A stretch of DNA of 64,000 bases from Acetothermia bacterium UBA3571 (GCA_002375995.1 DFNI01000011.1:41167-105166), one strand, 5' to 3'. Shown: positions 1 through 9,893, counted from the first letter of the stretch. Numbers and translations: made by a program. Notes: generated from the sequence alone by a model not told the origin.

Positions 1-324
1 TTCGTGGCAGGGGAAGAGGGCAGTGGGAAATAGCCGGAGGTCCTTTATCCCGATCCTGGCACAGGCCTCCACCACCTTGAGGACCAGGAGATCGCCGTTC
101 CTGAAGGAATGGTGAAAGGAGATGGTCATCCCGTCGGAGAGCCCCACCCGCCGGATCGCCTCCTCCAGCGAGGGGAGAACCTTGTCCTCGCCGGGCCGGA
201 TTGTTTTCAGGGGCGGGGAGGCCTTCCTCCCCTCGGGCACGGTGGCGAACGCCCCCTGGAAGGGGCGCAGCGGTTTCCCTTGGATCTCCTCCGGGATCTC
301 CCGTCCCACGGCGTTACGCGGCAT
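1..324 (-). CDS. citF: Citrate lyase alpha subunit, N-terminal part (window edge)
   Basis: The N-terminal 108 codons of the citrate lyase alpha chain, the acetyl-ACP:citrate ACP-transferase that moves the acyl-carrier domain onto citrate before cleavage to oxaloacetate and acetate. The frame opens at an ATG that overlaps the stop of the upstream citD-citE gene and is open to the window edge. The reading MPRNAVGREIPEEIQGKPLR and the later GLSDGMTISFHHSFRNGD stretch are typical of CitF. The overlap with the beta subunit makes co-translation likely. The C-terminal part lies outside the window, so the active-site region cannot be checked. Confidence 0.85.
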   Translation of the reverse strand, partial: MPRNAVGREIPEEIQGKPLRPFQGAFATVPEGRKASPPLKTIRPGEDKVLPSLEEAIRRVGLSDGMTISFHHSFRNGDLLVLKVVEACARIGIKDLRLFPTALFPCHE

Positions 325-1507
325 CTCCCACCTCCATTCGCATCGCCCGGGCCATTTCCAAGATCCTCTTGGCGCGCAGGACCACCGGCCGGTCCACCAT
401 CCTTCCCTCGTAACTTACGACGCCCAGCCCCTTGCGCTCCGCCTCCTCGGCCGCGGCCACCACCCCCTTGGCCCAGGAGAGCTCATCTGGGGTAGGGGCG
501 AAGGCGCGGTGGATAGGTTCGATCTGGAGGGGGTGGATGGCCCCCTTCCCGTCGAACCCCAGGGCCTTGGCCCTTTTGGCTTCCTCATAAAGCCCCTCCT
601 CGTCCTCGGCGTCGGGGAACACCGTGTCCGAGGCTTGGACCCCCGCGGCGGCCGCGGCGGCGGCGATCCCGGACCGGGCCCAGAGCAACGCCTCCCACGA
701 GCGCTCACAACCCACCTCGGCGGTGTAGTCCTCGGCCCCGAAGGCCAGACACGCCACCCGCTCCGAGGCCTTGGCGATCTCCGGCGCGGCGAGGACCCCC
801 TTGGGGGATTCGATGATGGGCATGATCCACACAAGCCACGGGATCCCATAGCGTCCCTCGAGCTCATATAGGATCCCGGCGAGCTCTGCCACCTCCACGG
901 GGGATTCAGCCTTGGGGAGGCAGATCCCGTGGGGCCGGCCAAGGAGCACCACCTCCAGGTCCTCCCGCCCTCCCCGGGTCAAGGGGTTGATCCTTACCCA
1001 AACCTCCGTATCCCCAAAATCCATGGCCGAGAGGACCTCCCGCACCAGGAACTGGGCGGCGTCCTTCTCCGCCGGGGGGACCGAATCCTCGAGGTCGAGG
1101 ATCACGCAGTCGGGTCCGAATACGTCGACGAAGGCCAGGACCCGGGCGTTGTTTCCGGGAACGTACAGGCGCGAGCGCCTAAGCCTCCCTTTGGGAGTCC
1201 CTTCGCGGGCCACCCTAATGGGCGCGGGCCGGCGGAAGGCCTCCCCGTTTTCGCTGGCCCGCTTGAGGGCGCAGAGCAACCGTGCCCGGATAACGTGGTC
1301 GTAGGCCCCCTGCTCCCGCACCTCTACCTCCGCCCCGGTCACCCCCAAGGTCCGGAGCGTCCCCTCCACCACCTCCCGGATGCGGTCCTCGTACATGGGT
1401 CCAGTTTTAGAAGCGATGTGGACGGAGATGGCGTCCGCGGGGCGCACGCTCACCCACGCATCGGAGCGCTCGTCGGAACCACAGCTCGCTTCCCGCTTGA
1501 GTTCCAT
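314..1507 (-). CDS. citE: Citrate lyase acyl-carrier (gamma) and beta subunits fused
   Basis: A 397-residue protein joining two normally separate citrate lyase chains. Residues 1 to about 95 match CitD, the acyl carrier (ending in a RARLLCALKRA helix as in CitD). Residues from about 110 match CitE, the lyase proper, with the RSRLYVPGNNARVLAF start, the DCVILDLEDSVPP acidic metal motif and GKGAIHPLQIEPIHRAF near the end. In Klebsiella CitD the phosphoribosyl-dephospho-CoA arm sits on Ser14 of an E-S-S-D motif; here the aligned residues are E13-R14-S15-D16, so the arm would have to use Ser15 or another serine. A GAGGAGGGA ribosome site precedes the ATG. Co-transcribed with citF. The family call is firm; the carrier site is inference. 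Confidence 0.88.
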   Translation of the reverse strand: MELKREASCGSDERSDAWVSVRPADAISVHIASKTGPMYEDRIREVVEGTLRTLGVTGAEVEVREQGAYDHVIRARLLCALKRASENGEAFRRPAPIRVAREGTPKGRLRRSRLYVPGNNARVLAFVDVFGPDCVILDLEDSVPPAEKDAAQFLVREVLSAMDFGDTEVWVRINPLTRGGREDLEVVLLGRPHGICLPKAESPVEVAELAGILYELEGRYGIPWLVWIMPIIESPKGVLAAPEIAKASERVACLAFGAEDYTAEVGCERSWEALLWARSGIAAAAAAAGVQASDTVFPDAEDEEGLYEEAKRAKALGFDGKGAIHPLQIEPIHRAFAPTPDELSWAKGVVAAAEEAERKGLGVVSYEGRMVDRPVVLRAKRILEMARAMRMEVGDAA

Positions 1508-1564
1508 GGACTCCCTCCTCGTCGCATTGTAGCCGGGGGCAAGCCTTTTCGAAAAACCGCTCCT

Positions 1565-2826
1565 TTAAGGGTAGACGTAGGCCGGGGTAGAGAGATAGAG
1601 CCTGTGTCTTTCAAGCTCGAATACGAACTCCGCGAAGAACGCACACCAACCCGTGGGGGGCCGCGGGACGACGGCGGAGAACGCACTGCCCGTTCCCTCC
1701 AGGGGCCGCTCCTCCCAGGTCACTTCGCGGAAGTCGCGTACGTGGTTTTGAGCGTACCAGAGCCGCGCCTCTACGGGCTCGGGGCTCACCTCCACCGTGA
1801 GCTTCGTCTCATCGGGCCCGACCCCGAGCGTGGGCTCGATCCCGGGGAGCCCCTTCCCCTCCATCGCCGCCCGGGAAAACGCCACCAGGCTCCCGATCAC
1901 CCGCTCTTCGTCCCCCAGGGAGTGGCCCGCGTTGGGGACGTAAAGCACGTGCTTGGGCGCGGGGAGGCCGTCCCAGTAGAGGGAGAGGGCGTCTATAGGC
2001 CAGTAATGATCGTTGGCCCCGAGGACAAGCAGCTTGGGCATGGTGAGCCGGTACCGGTAGGTATAGGGGTCCACCAGCCAAAGGAGCTTGACCCACCGGG
2101 GATCGCCCTGGCCCGCCAGGAGCCCCTCCGCCACATACGGGGAGATGCGGGGCGAGACATCCCCCCAGAAGGAGATCTGGTGCCCCACCTGTGCCTCGAT
2201 GTTCAGGATGTCGAACACAAGCGGCGCGATCCCCAACACTTTCTCCGGGGCCGCCGCGGCCGAAAGGTAGGTGGTCCAGCCGCGCTTGGAGGCCCCGGAA
2301 AGCACGAAGCCCCGGAGGGAAACGCCCCGCTCCCCCATGTACTCCTCCAGGGCCTCCATGGCCGAAAGGACGCTGCGCACCATGGGAAAAAGGAGCGGCC
2401 AATCGGGATCCCCCTCCTCGATGTAACGGCGGAAGGTGTAGGCGATGAGGTCGTCCTCCCACCGGTCGAACAGGGGTTGATTCGGGACCCCAAAGAGCAG
2501 GGCCACCGGGGCCCGGATCTTGTGGGCCACCTCCAGTCCCTGGAACTCATCCCCGGCTCGGTAATTGCCCCCGATGTAGAGGAAGACCGCGTCGCTGAGC
2601 TCAGGGACTTGTGGCATGCAGAGGAAGAGGCGGTGCTCCCAGGGAATGCCCCGCCAAACCTGGGAGCGGAGCCGGATCTCTTGGATGAGGCCCGTTTTGC
2701 GCACAAGCTCCCAGGAGGCCTGACCACGGGTATCCGCGAGATACCGGAAGAAGTCTGATGGGAAAGGTCCGCCCGCCATGGCACCTCCTGCCAACAAACC
2801 CAACAAGATCAATGCCCAGGCGATCC

Positions 2827-2830
<4 letters not shown>
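1565..2830 (-). CDS. PqaA-like (PhoPQ-activated pathogenicity-related) alpha/beta hydrolase, secreted
   Basis: A 421-residue protein with an N-terminal signal peptide (MRIAWALILLGLLAGGAMA) and then an alpha/beta-hydrolase fold of the PhoPQ-activated pathogenicity-related family (PF10142). Visible motifs are GGNYRAGDE, the nucleophile elbow GFVLSGASKRGW, an Asp in LGANDHYWPIDAL and a late His in VPNAGHSLGDEERV. The family's substrate is unknown; in Dictyostelium and Salmonella it is named only from genetic context. The ATG overlaps the tpiA stop in an ATGA junction, so translation is probably coupled to tpiA. The signal peptide supports this start, although the frame remains open further upstream inside tpiA. 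Confidence 0.8.
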
Positions 2831-3582
<752 letters not shown>

Positions 3583-3597
3583 ATCTCCTCCTTTCCA

Positions 3598-3627
3598 TTG
3601 CCATTTCCCACTTGCAGGGCTTATGAT
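3598..3627 (+). promoter_or_regulatory. Candidate sigma-70-type promoter for slipin unit
   Basis: TTGCCA and TATGAT hexamers separated by 18 bases, in the gap between divergent tpiA and the slipin gene. The expected transcript start is near 3634, giving about 150 nt of leader to the preferred slipin ATG, or about 26 nt to an alternative upstream GTG at 3660. Confidence 0.5.
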
Positions 3628-3785
3628 AACGGGAACTTCATGGCGGGAAGGGAGAGCCGGTGCCACGGGAAAAGGGTGCGCCCAAGGGAAGAGGCGGGTT
3701 GTGGTTCCAGCTCCTCCTGTGGGCTCTTTTGTCTTTTGCTCTCTCCTTCGGCCGGGATCTCCCTTCCCTCCTAAAGGGGGTGTCC

Positions 3786-4547
3786 ATGAGCCTGATAGGA
3801 ATAGCGGCGATAGTCGCCATCGTGGTCCTTTTTCTGACCAATGCCATCAAGATCGTGCGAGAGTACGAGCGGGGCGTGATCTTCCGGCTGGGGAGGCTGG
3901 TGGGGGCCAAAGGCCCAGGACTTTTCTTCATCATCCCCATCGTGGACAAGATGGTGAAGGTGGACCTCCGTACCATCACCCTGGACGTCCCGCCCCAGGA
4001 GGTGATCACCCGCGACAACGTCCCGGTACACGTGAACGCGGTGGTCTACTTCCGGGTGATGAACCCCACCGACGCTGTCGTCCAAGTGATGGACTTCATC
4101 GAGGCCACCCGCCAGATCTCCATGACCACGTTGCGGTCGGTCCTGGGCAAGGTGGAGCTCGATGAGATCCTCTCCGAGCGGGAGAAGCTCAACCAAGAAC
4201 TCCAGCGGATCATCGACGAGCACACCGATCCGTGGGGGATCAAGGTGATCACGGTGGAGATAAAGGACGTCAAGATCCCCCAGGAGATGCAGCGGGCCAT
4301 CGCCCGCCAGGCCGAGGCCGAACGGGAGCGGCGCTCCAAGATCATCAACGCCGAAGGGGAGCTTCAGGCCGCGGAGAAGCTCCGCCAGGCCGCGGAGATC
4401 ATGCAACGCTCCCCCGGCGCCCTACAGCTCCGGTACCTCCAGACCCTTTCCGAGATCGCCACCGAGAACGCCACCACGGTGGTCTTCCCCGTGCCCATCG
4501 ACCTCCTCTCGGCCCTGCGGGGCCTGGGCACGGAGGGGCGGGAGTGA
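3786..4547 (+). CDS. Slipin / stomatin-like SPFH membrane protein
   Basis: A 253-residue SPFH-domain protein that would form membrane-anchored oligomers. One N-terminal membrane segment (MSLIGIAAIVAIVVLFLTN) is followed by the stomatin signature region YERGVIFRLGRL, LRTITLDVPPQEVITRDNV and a charged alpha-helical coil (QAEAERERRSKIINAEGEL). The ATG is preceded by AAAGGGGGTGTCC. An in-frame GTG at 3660, also with an SD-like GGGAG, would add 42 residues including a second hydrophobic stretch; the promoter position makes that start possible. No NfeD-type partner gene is adjacent, although slipins often have one. Downstream is the WalJ-like gene, 10 nt away. Confidence 0.88.
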   Translation: MSLIGIAAIVAIVVLFLTNAIKIVREYERGVIFRLGRLVGAKGPGLFFIIPIVDKMVKVDLRTITLDVPPQEVITRDNVPVHVNAVVYFRVMNPTDAVVQVMDFIEATRQISMTTLRSVLGKVELDEILSEREKLNQELQRIIDEHTDPWGIKVITVEIKDVKIPQEMQRAIARQAEAERERRSKIINAEGELQAAEKLRQAAEIMQRSPGALQLRYLQTLSEIATENATTVVFPVPIDLLSALRGLGTEGRE

Positions 4548-4557
4548 AGGGGGGCTG

Positions 4558-5307
4558 TTGAGGATCTGTGTGCTGGGGAGCGGCTCCTCCGGGAACGCGA
4601 TCCTAGTAGAAGGCCCCCGGGGGTACGTGCTCGTGGACGCGGGTTTCTCCTGGCGGGAGATCAAGGCCCGGGCTAAGCGGGCCGGGTTCGAACTGGGAGG
4701 GATCGATGCCCTCGTCCTCACTCACGAGCACGCGGATCACATCCGGGGCTTGCGGACCCTTTATCGGCGGGGAACGACGATCGTCGCCAGCCCCGGGACC
4801 CTCGCGGCCTTGGGGCATCGGTTCCGCCGGGCCATCCCCCTGGATGGGGAAGTGGAGCTTTCGGGGCTTAGGATCGCCCCGTTCCCCGTGCCCCACGATG
4901 CCGCCGCCCCCCGGGGGTTGGTGCTGGGGAACGGGGAGACGCGGTTGGGGATCGCCACGGACCTGGGCGAGGTCACGGATCTCGTCCTGGAGAAGCTTGC
5001 CGGTTGTGAGGCTTTGGTATTCGAGGCCAACCACGACCTGGAGATGCTGCTTTCGGGGCCGTATCCGTGGGCGCTTAAACTCCGGATCCTCGGGCCGTTC
5101 GGGCACCTGTCCAACGATGCTGCGGGGGAAGCCCTGGCGGGGCTTTCCGAGGGAGCTGGGGCGATCTTCCTGGCCCACCTCTCCCAGGAAAATAACCGCC
5201 CGGATCTGGCCTTGGAGACGGTGGCCCGGTATCTCGACCGCTGGGACGGTGCCCTTTACCTCACGTATCCCGACCGCCCCAGCGCCGTCCTCGATTTGGG
5301 ACGTTGA
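4558..5307 (+). CDS. Metallo-beta-lactamase-fold hydrolase, WalJ/YycJ-like
   Basis: A 249-residue MBL-fold protein starting with the MRICVLGSGSSGNAIL opening typical of the YycJ/WalJ group and carrying the metal motif THEHADH, a later His in PVPHDAAAP, an Asp in GIATDLGEVTD and the FEANHD segment. Such proteins are linked to cell-wall signalling and DNA processing in Firmicutes, but the substrate is not established. Translation starts at TTG after an AGGGGGGCTG site. It follows the slipin gene closely, so co-transcription is likely. Confidence 0.85.
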   Translation: MRICVLGSGSSGNAILVEGPRGYVLVDAGFSWREIKARAKRAGFELGGIDALVLTHEHADHIRGLRTLYRRGTTIVASPGTLAALGHRFRRAIPLDGEVELSGLRIAPFPVPHDAAAPRGLVLGNGETRLGIATDLGEVTDLVLEKLAGCEALVFEANHDLEMLLSGPYPWALKLRILGPFGHLSNDAAGEALAGLSEGAGAIFLAHLSQENNRPDLALETVARYLDRWDGALYLTYPDRPSAVLDLGR

Positions 5308-5315
5308 TGATCCTT

Positions 5316-5321
5316 TATAAT
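5316..5321 (+). promoter_or_regulatory. Possible -10 element (TATAAT) before the M20 peptidase gene
   Basis: A consensus TATAAT lies just after the WalJ-like stop codon, giving a leader of about 38 nt that includes a CGGAGGT ribosome site. The -35 at the right distance (GATTTG) is poor, so this is only a candidate. Confidence 0.3.
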
Positions 5322-5364
5322 TCGCGGGTCGCTGGCTCATCCCATCTCGACGGAGGTACAGGCG

Positions 5365-6528
5365 ATGATCGATCCGGTTGAGTTAGCGGCGGAATTGGTG
5401 CGCATAAAGAGCCTCTCCGGTAATGAAGGTGATTTGGCCGAATTCCTCACGAGGACGCTGAGGCGTTACATGCCGGTGGAACGGGGCCCCCTGGGGGCGG
5501 TGATCGCCGAGATCAGAAGCGGCGAGGGGCCCACCATCGTCTTCGAGGGCCACATGGACACTGTGCCCGCAGGGGACGAGGCGGCCTGGTCGGTGCCCCC
5601 GTTTTCGGGGGAGGAGAAACAGGGCTACGTTTGGGGGCGAGGGGCGGTGGACATGAAAGGGGGGATCGCGGCCCAGATCGCGGCGGCCGTGGCCTCCCGG
5701 GAGCAGGTCCGGGGGACCCTGTACCTAGTATATGTCCCCCATGAAGAGACCGCCGAGGGCGCGGTGCTGGATCGGGTGCTCGACCTGATCGATGTCCCGG
5801 ACCTGGTGGTATTGGGGGAGCCCTCGGACCTGAGGCTCGCCATTGGGCACCGGGGCCGAGCGGTGGTGAAGCTCCTGGCCCGGGGAAAGACCGCCCACGC
5901 CTCCATGCCGCAGCTTGGGCGTAACGCCATAAACCTCATGGTCAAGCAACTGCCCAAGGCGCTTTCCCGGGAGCTTCCCTCCGATCCCCTGTTGGGCAGC
6001 GGCACTCATACTCCCACCTCTATCTACACCCCCACCTGGGGTCCCATCGTTCCCGACCGCTGTGTGGTGGAGATAGACCGCCGGATCGTAGTGGGCGAGA
6101 CCAGGGACTCGGTCCTAGCTAGCTACCGGGACCTGGATCTCGAGGCCGCCATCGCCCGGGAGGAGTTGAGGAGCTACACTGGGGAAACCTTCACCGTGGA
6201 GCACTTCTACCCCGCGTGGTACTTCGACCCCGGGGAGGGGTTCGTCCAGTGGGCGTGGCACGCCCTGGGCCATCCTCCGTTCCGGGTGTGGAAGTTCTCC
6301 ACCGATGGAGTCGTTTCGGCGGGCACATACGAGCTTCCCACCATCGGCTACGGCCCCGGCGACGAGGCCCTGGCCCACCAGCCGGACGAACGCGTATCAG
6401 TTGGGGACATCGCCCGGGCGGCCGAGGGGTACAAGCGCCTGATAAAGCGAATGGAGGACTTACCTAAAGTCCTCGTGAGGCGGGAGCCCCTCCATCTCGT
6501 CCAGCGGCCCGAGAGGGAAGGCATTTGA
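5365..6528 (+). CDS. M20-family metallopeptidase (YgeY/ArgE/DapE-like)
   Basis: A 387-residue zinc aminoacyl hydrolase. The metal-binding FEGHMDTVPAG, WGRGAVDMKGG and VPHEETAEGA segments and the dimerisation domain with GHRGRAVVKL are visible; the C-terminal STDGVVSAGTYELPTIGYGP and ALAHQPDERV segments resemble the YgeY (selenium-metabolism-linked) and LysK subgroups more than DapE. The likely substrate is an N-acyl or carbamoyl amino acid, but this cannot be fixed from sequence. The ATG follows CGGAGGTACAGGCG. The stop overlaps the following ABC ATPase ATG by one base. Confidence 0.85.
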   Translation: MIDPVELAAELVRIKSLSGNEGDLAEFLTRTLRRYMPVERGPLGAVIAEIRSGEGPTIVFEGHMDTVPAGDEAAWSVPPFSGEEKQGYVWGRGAVDMKGGIAAQIAAAVASREQVRGTLYLVYVPHEETAEGAVLDRVLDLIDVPDLVVLGEPSDLRLAIGHRGRAVVKLLARGKTAHASMPQLGRNAINLMVKQLPKALSRELPSDPLLGSGTHTPTSIYTPTWGPIVPDRCVVEIDRRIVVGETRDSVLASYRDLDLEAAIAREELRSYTGETFTVEHFYPAWYFDPGEGFVQWAWHALGHPPFRVWKFSTDGVVSAGTYELPTIGYGPGDEALAHQPDERVSVGDIARAAEGYKRLIKRMEDLPKVLVRREPLHLVQRPEREGI

Positions 6529-7430
6529 TGGATACGGCCCTCGAATTCAGGGAGGTCCACAAATCCTTGGGGGGAAAGCTGATCCTCCGGGGGATTTCTT
6601 TTTCCGTGTACGTGGGGGATGTTTTCGGGTACCTGGGGCCGAACGGCGCCGGGAAGACCACCACCATTCGGGTGCTCTTAGACCTCCTCCCTCCCGACGG
6701 AGGCGAGGTGCGGTTGTTCGGACGCCCATCCGATCCGGAGGCCCGGCGGCGGATCGGGTTCGTGTTGGAAAACGACGGCCTCTTCGACGGCCTCACGGCA
6801 GCGGAAAACCTGGCGTTGTTTGCCCGGCTCTACGGGGTTTCCCGGCCCAAGGTGGGGGAGTTATTAGAGCTTGTGGGACTTGGGGGGAAAGAGGGGGATC
6901 GTGTGGGAACCTTCTCCAAGGGGATGCGGCAGCGGCTGGCCCTGGCGAGGGCCCTCCTCCATGACCCCGAGCTTTTGGTCTTGGACGAGCCCACCGCGGG
7001 CCTCGATCCCACGGGCCAAATGGAGGTGCGGGAGCTCATCCGGGAGCTTGCGGGCGGAGGAAAGACGGTGTTTCTGAGCTCTCACAACCTGGACGAGGTG
7101 GAGCGGTTATGTAACCGGATCGCCCTCATCCATCACGGAGAGATCCGGTTGCAGGGGGATATGCGCGAGCTCATGCGAGGAGACAAGACTGGTTACGTCG
7201 TGGAGCCGGCGGAGCCCTTGTCCCCCGAGCTCGTCGAAAGGCTACACTCCCGAATGGAATTGGGCTTCGTGGGAGAAGAAAGCGGGACGCTTCTCTTCGA
7301 GCCCCGGGAGGTGGGATTAGGGGAGCTCGTTTCCTCCCTAGAGGGTATGGGGATCGAGATCGAGGCAGTACGCCGGGCGCGGACTTCACTGGAGGAGCTC
7401 TACCGGGAGATAATGGCGGAGGAGGCATGA
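6528..7430 (+). CDS. ABC-2 type transporter ATP-binding protein
   Basis: A 300-residue ATPase with Walker A GPNGAGKTT, signature TFSKGMRQRLALARAL (FSKGM, the DrrA/CcmA-like form), Walker B LLVLDEPTAGLDP and the switch His in SSHNLDEVERL. The C-terminal 80 residues form the usual extension of exporter ATPases. ATG at 6528 is preferred to the TTG one codon earlier; GAGAGGGAAGG precedes it. It overlaps the permease gene by four bases (ATGA), forming an export pair; the cargo is unknown. Confidence 0.93.
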   Translation: MDTALEFREVHKSLGGKLILRGISFSVYVGDVFGYLGPNGAGKTTTIRVLLDLLPPDGGEVRLFGRPSDPEARRRIGFVLENDGLFDGLTAAENLALFARLYGVSRPKVGELLELVGLGGKEGDRVGTFSKGMRQRLALARALLHDPELLVLDEPTAGLDPTGQMEVRELIRELAGGGKTVFLSSHNLDEVERLCNRIALIHHGEIRLQGDMRELMRGDKTGYVVEPAEPLSPELVERLHSRMELGFVGEESGTLLFEPREVGLGELVSSLEGMGIEIEAVRRARTSLEELYREIMAEEA

Positions 7431-8173
7431 GCGGCTTCCTTGTGATCGCGGTCCATTCCCTCCGCGCGAACCTCCGCCACCGCCAAGGCCTCATCGGCGT
7501 CGCCGTCGTCGCAATAGGCATTGTGCCCGTCTTCTTTGCTATGAGGGGGACGCTCCAAGAGCTTTTGGCCCGGGCGGATTGGGACGTGGTGAGGCCGTGG
7601 GTGGGGAACGCCCTGGGACTTTCGGGCTACCTCGTTTCCCTTTTGTGCGTGGTCTTCCTCGGGGTGATGCTTGGGGTGGGCACCCTTACGCAGGAGAAGG
7701 CGAAGGGGGCGATGGAGACGCTGCTCGCGGCGCCGATCCGCGAAACAGCCCTTTGGTGGGCCAAAGTGGTGGCCTGTTTCCTGCCCGCGTTGGTGGTGGG
7801 GGTTCCGGTGACCCTGGGGATCCTCTGGGCTCTCAACGTTACCGCCATCGTCCCCGCGGTGGGGGAGATTTTCCTCCCGGCCCCCATATTGGCCACGGTG
7901 CTCCTCGGGGTCCCCGTGCTCGGGCTTGGGCTCGCGGCGTTGGTAAACCTAATAGGGCTTTTGGTGGCAAATCCCAATCTGGCCTCGCTTGCTGTGGTAG
8001 TGGTGGTGATCGCCATTTCCAATATCCTTCCCCGGTTGGGGCTTGAGTTCGCGAGCTGGGCATTCGCCTACGCCAACATGGCCGCAGGTGGCTTGGTTTT
8101 CGCGGGTTCAGTTGTTGCGGCCCGCTTTTTCCTCACGAAACAGCGGATCATCCTGAGCGCGCGGCGCCTCTAG
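7427..8173 (+). CDS. ABC-2 type transporter permease
   Basis: A 248-residue integral membrane protein with about six hydrophobic segments, and an LTQEKAKGAMETLLAAPIRE loop typical of ABC-2 permeases (NatB/CcmB-like). It is translationally coupled to the ATPase by an ATGA overlap. The pair could act in export of ions, lipids or drugs. The last 26 nt overlap the convergent MFS gene on the other strand. Confidence 0.88.
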   Translation: MSGFLVIAVHSLRANLRHRQGLIGVAVVAIGIVPVFFAMRGTLQELLARADWDVVRPWVGNALGLSGYLVSLLCVVFLGVMLGVGTLTQEKAKGAMETLLAAPIRETALWWAKVVACFLPALVVGVPVTLGILWALNVTAIVPAVGEIFLPAPILATVLLGVPVLGLGLAALVNLIGLLVANPNLASLAVVVVVIAISNILPRLGLEFASWAFAYANMAAGGLVFAGSVVAARFFLTKQRIILSARRL

Positions 8174-9350
8174 GCCCTCGGCAGAAGAGGACCGAAGCGA
8201 ACCCCAGCGCGCTCACCCCCGCCATGGCCAGGAACGCCCCCTTGAGGCCGAAGGGCGTGGCCAGGGCGCCGGAGAGGAGGGGGCCGAACATCCCCCCGAG
8301 GGCGCGGCTGGAGTCGAAGAGCCCCAGGATCTCCCCTTGGCGCTCTATAGGGACCCGATCCCCAAGGTGCGCGGTGGAACCGATGTACAGGGAGCTGAAC
8401 GCGATCCCAAGCAGCGCAAATCCGAGCCCGATCCCCAATGGATCCCGAGAGATCGCGAATACCAACGGAACCAACACCGAGAGGCCGAACCCAGTGAGGA
8501 AAACGGCCCTCCTTCCGATGGCGTCGCTGATGCGGCCGAAAAGGAGCATCCCCACTACTTGGACGGCGTGGTTTAGGGCCGCCAGGGCCCCCATCGTCCC
8601 CGGAGATATCCCGAGCTCGGCCATGTAGACGTAGATAAACGCGAAGAACCCCGTGGTGCCCATCTGGCGCAGAAGGGCCCCGACAAAGAGGGGCAAAAAA
8701 CCGCTCTCAAGGAGCAAGCGGAACCCGGCCCGCCTGGTGTGGTCGCGCTCGATCTGGGCATGGGGAAGCGGGAGGAGGACGGCGAGGCCAAATAAGGGCA
8801 GCAAGGCAAGCGAGGAAAAGCTTCCGCGGAAGCCCAGCCACCCAAGAAGCGCCCCGGCGGCCAGCTTCCCGAACATGAGTCCCGCCGAGCGGGAGGCGGT
8901 GATGTAGGAGAGGTTCCGCCCGCGGTTCCGGGCGGAGCTCAAGCTCGAGATGAGGGCCATGGCCACCGCCGCGAGCCCTGCCCCGGCGAAGGCCCGCAGG
9001 AACCCGGCCCCGATGGCCAGGGACGCCGGGGGAAGGAGGGCCAGGCCCACTATTCCCACCACCCCCAACCCCATGGCGGAAAGGAGCAGGAATTTGTGGG
9101 GGAACCGATCGGACAACCTCCCCATGACAACGCCTCCCAACACGCTTCCCAAGGAGCGGGCACTGGTTCCCATGCCGATGAGGATATGCGAGGCCCCGAG
9201 GTACTTGAGGTAAAGCTGGAGGAGCATCCCCATGGCCGAGCCGGCGGTGTAGGAGGAGGCCAGTGCCATGGCCAGGGGAACGATCTGCTTCGCGATGCCG
9301 TTTTTTGTTTTTTCCACCGCGGTCCTCATGGGAGAAGGAGTGTAACCCAC
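8148..9350 (-). CDS. Major facilitator superfamily transporter
   Basis: A 400-residue MFS protein with about twelve membrane segments. The loop-2 motif is present as GGVVMGRLSDRFPHKFLL and its second-half copy as LLFGRISDAIGRRAVFL. It resembles drug-efflux or sugar MFS members without enough signal to choose. The start is uncertain: GTG at 9350 or ATG at 9329; neither has a clear Shine-Dalgarno site. It converges on, and overlaps, the ABC permease gene. Confidence 0.85.
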   Translation of the reverse strand: MGYTPSPMRTAVEKTKNGIAKQIVPLAMALASSYTAGSAMGMLLQLYLKYLGASHILIGMGTSARSLGSVLGGVVMGRLSDRFPHKFLLLSAMGLGVVGIVGLALLPPASLAIGAGFLRAFAGAGLAAVAMALISSLSSARNRGRNLSYITASRSAGLMFGKLAAGALLGWLGFRGSFSSLALLPLFGLAVLLPLPHAQIERDHTRRAGFRLLLESGFLPLFVGALLRQMGTTGFFAFIYVYMAELGISPGTMGALAALNHAVQVVGMLLFGRISDAIGRRAVFLTGFGLSVLVPLVFAISRDPLGIGLGFALLGIAFSSLYIGSTAHLGDRVPIERQGEILGLFDSSRALGGMFGPLLSGALATPFGLKGAFLAMAGVSALGFASVLFCRGPRGAARSG

Positions 9351-9384
9351 CGTTCCCCGGTACCCCAGTCGGGGAAGGAGGTAT

Positions 9385-9654
9385 TCAGAGGTACACGAAG
9401 TAACACACCTCCCACGCCGTCTTCAGGGACCACCCGAGGATGAGGGATAGATTAAGGACCGGAGCGATCCGTTTTCCTTTAACCATGATATAAAGCGGGC
9501 CTGCCAAGGCCAGAAGCCGCAAGGCGATCAAGGAGGGGAGCTTTCCCGCTTCGACCTGGGGCAGGTAAAAGAGGGCCCTGATGGATATCTGCAGGAGGAA
9601 CAGGGCCAAAAATAGTTTGGGATTGAGCCCGTGGCTTCTGAACATGCCCACCAT
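9385..9654 (-). CDS. Small hydrophobic membrane protein, unknown
   Basis: An 89-residue protein with two or three predicted membrane segments (FLALFLLQISIRALFYL, LIALRLLALAGPLYIMV and a third near the C-terminus). I do not recognise the family. A TATAAT-like element on this strand at 9691-9696 lies about 36 nt upstream of the ATG. The frame stays open far upstream, across the antisense strand of tRNA-Leu, which cannot be coding, so the ATG at 9654 is chosen. It sits alone between the MFS gene and the tRNA. Confidence 0.5.
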   Translation of the reverse strand: MVGMFRSHGLNPKLFLALFLLQISIRALFYLPQVEAGKLPSLIALRLLALAGPLYIMVKGKRIAPVLNLSLILGWSLKTAWEVCYFVYL

Positions 9655-9806
9655 CCGCCCAACCAAATATCTGGCCGCCAAAGTAGTCCCATTATATCCG
9701 CGAACCTTTCCCGCACTAGCCGCGATTGTCCCCTCGCGCCTCGGGTATGGCTTGCGGCGAGGTCCAAGCTGCCTCGGGACCCTTTTCGGGATAAAATATG
9801 AGTGCT

Positions 9807-9893
9807 GCGAAGGTGGCGGAATTGGCAGACGCGCTGGCCTTAGGAGCCAGTGCCCGTAAGGGCGTGCGGGTTCGACTCCCGCCCTTCGCACCA
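9807..9893 (+). tRNA. tRNA-Leu (anticodon TAG)
   Basis: An 87-nt class II tRNA with acceptor stem GCGAAGG/CCTTCGC, D-loop containing TTGGCAGAC, anticodon stem CTGGC/GCCAG around loop CTTAGGA (anticodon TAG, reading CUA and other CUN codons), a long variable arm TGCCCGTAAGGGCGT, T-loop TTCGACT, and an encoded CCA end. A TAAAAT -10-like element sits at 9792-9797. Confidence 0.97.

Noticed and set aside
929..2758. 609-codon plus-strand open frame opposite the citE and PqaA-like genes
   Set aside because: Runs antisense across two well-supported genes and the gap between them; no domain and low-complexity composition from GC-rich antisense codons. Shadow frame.
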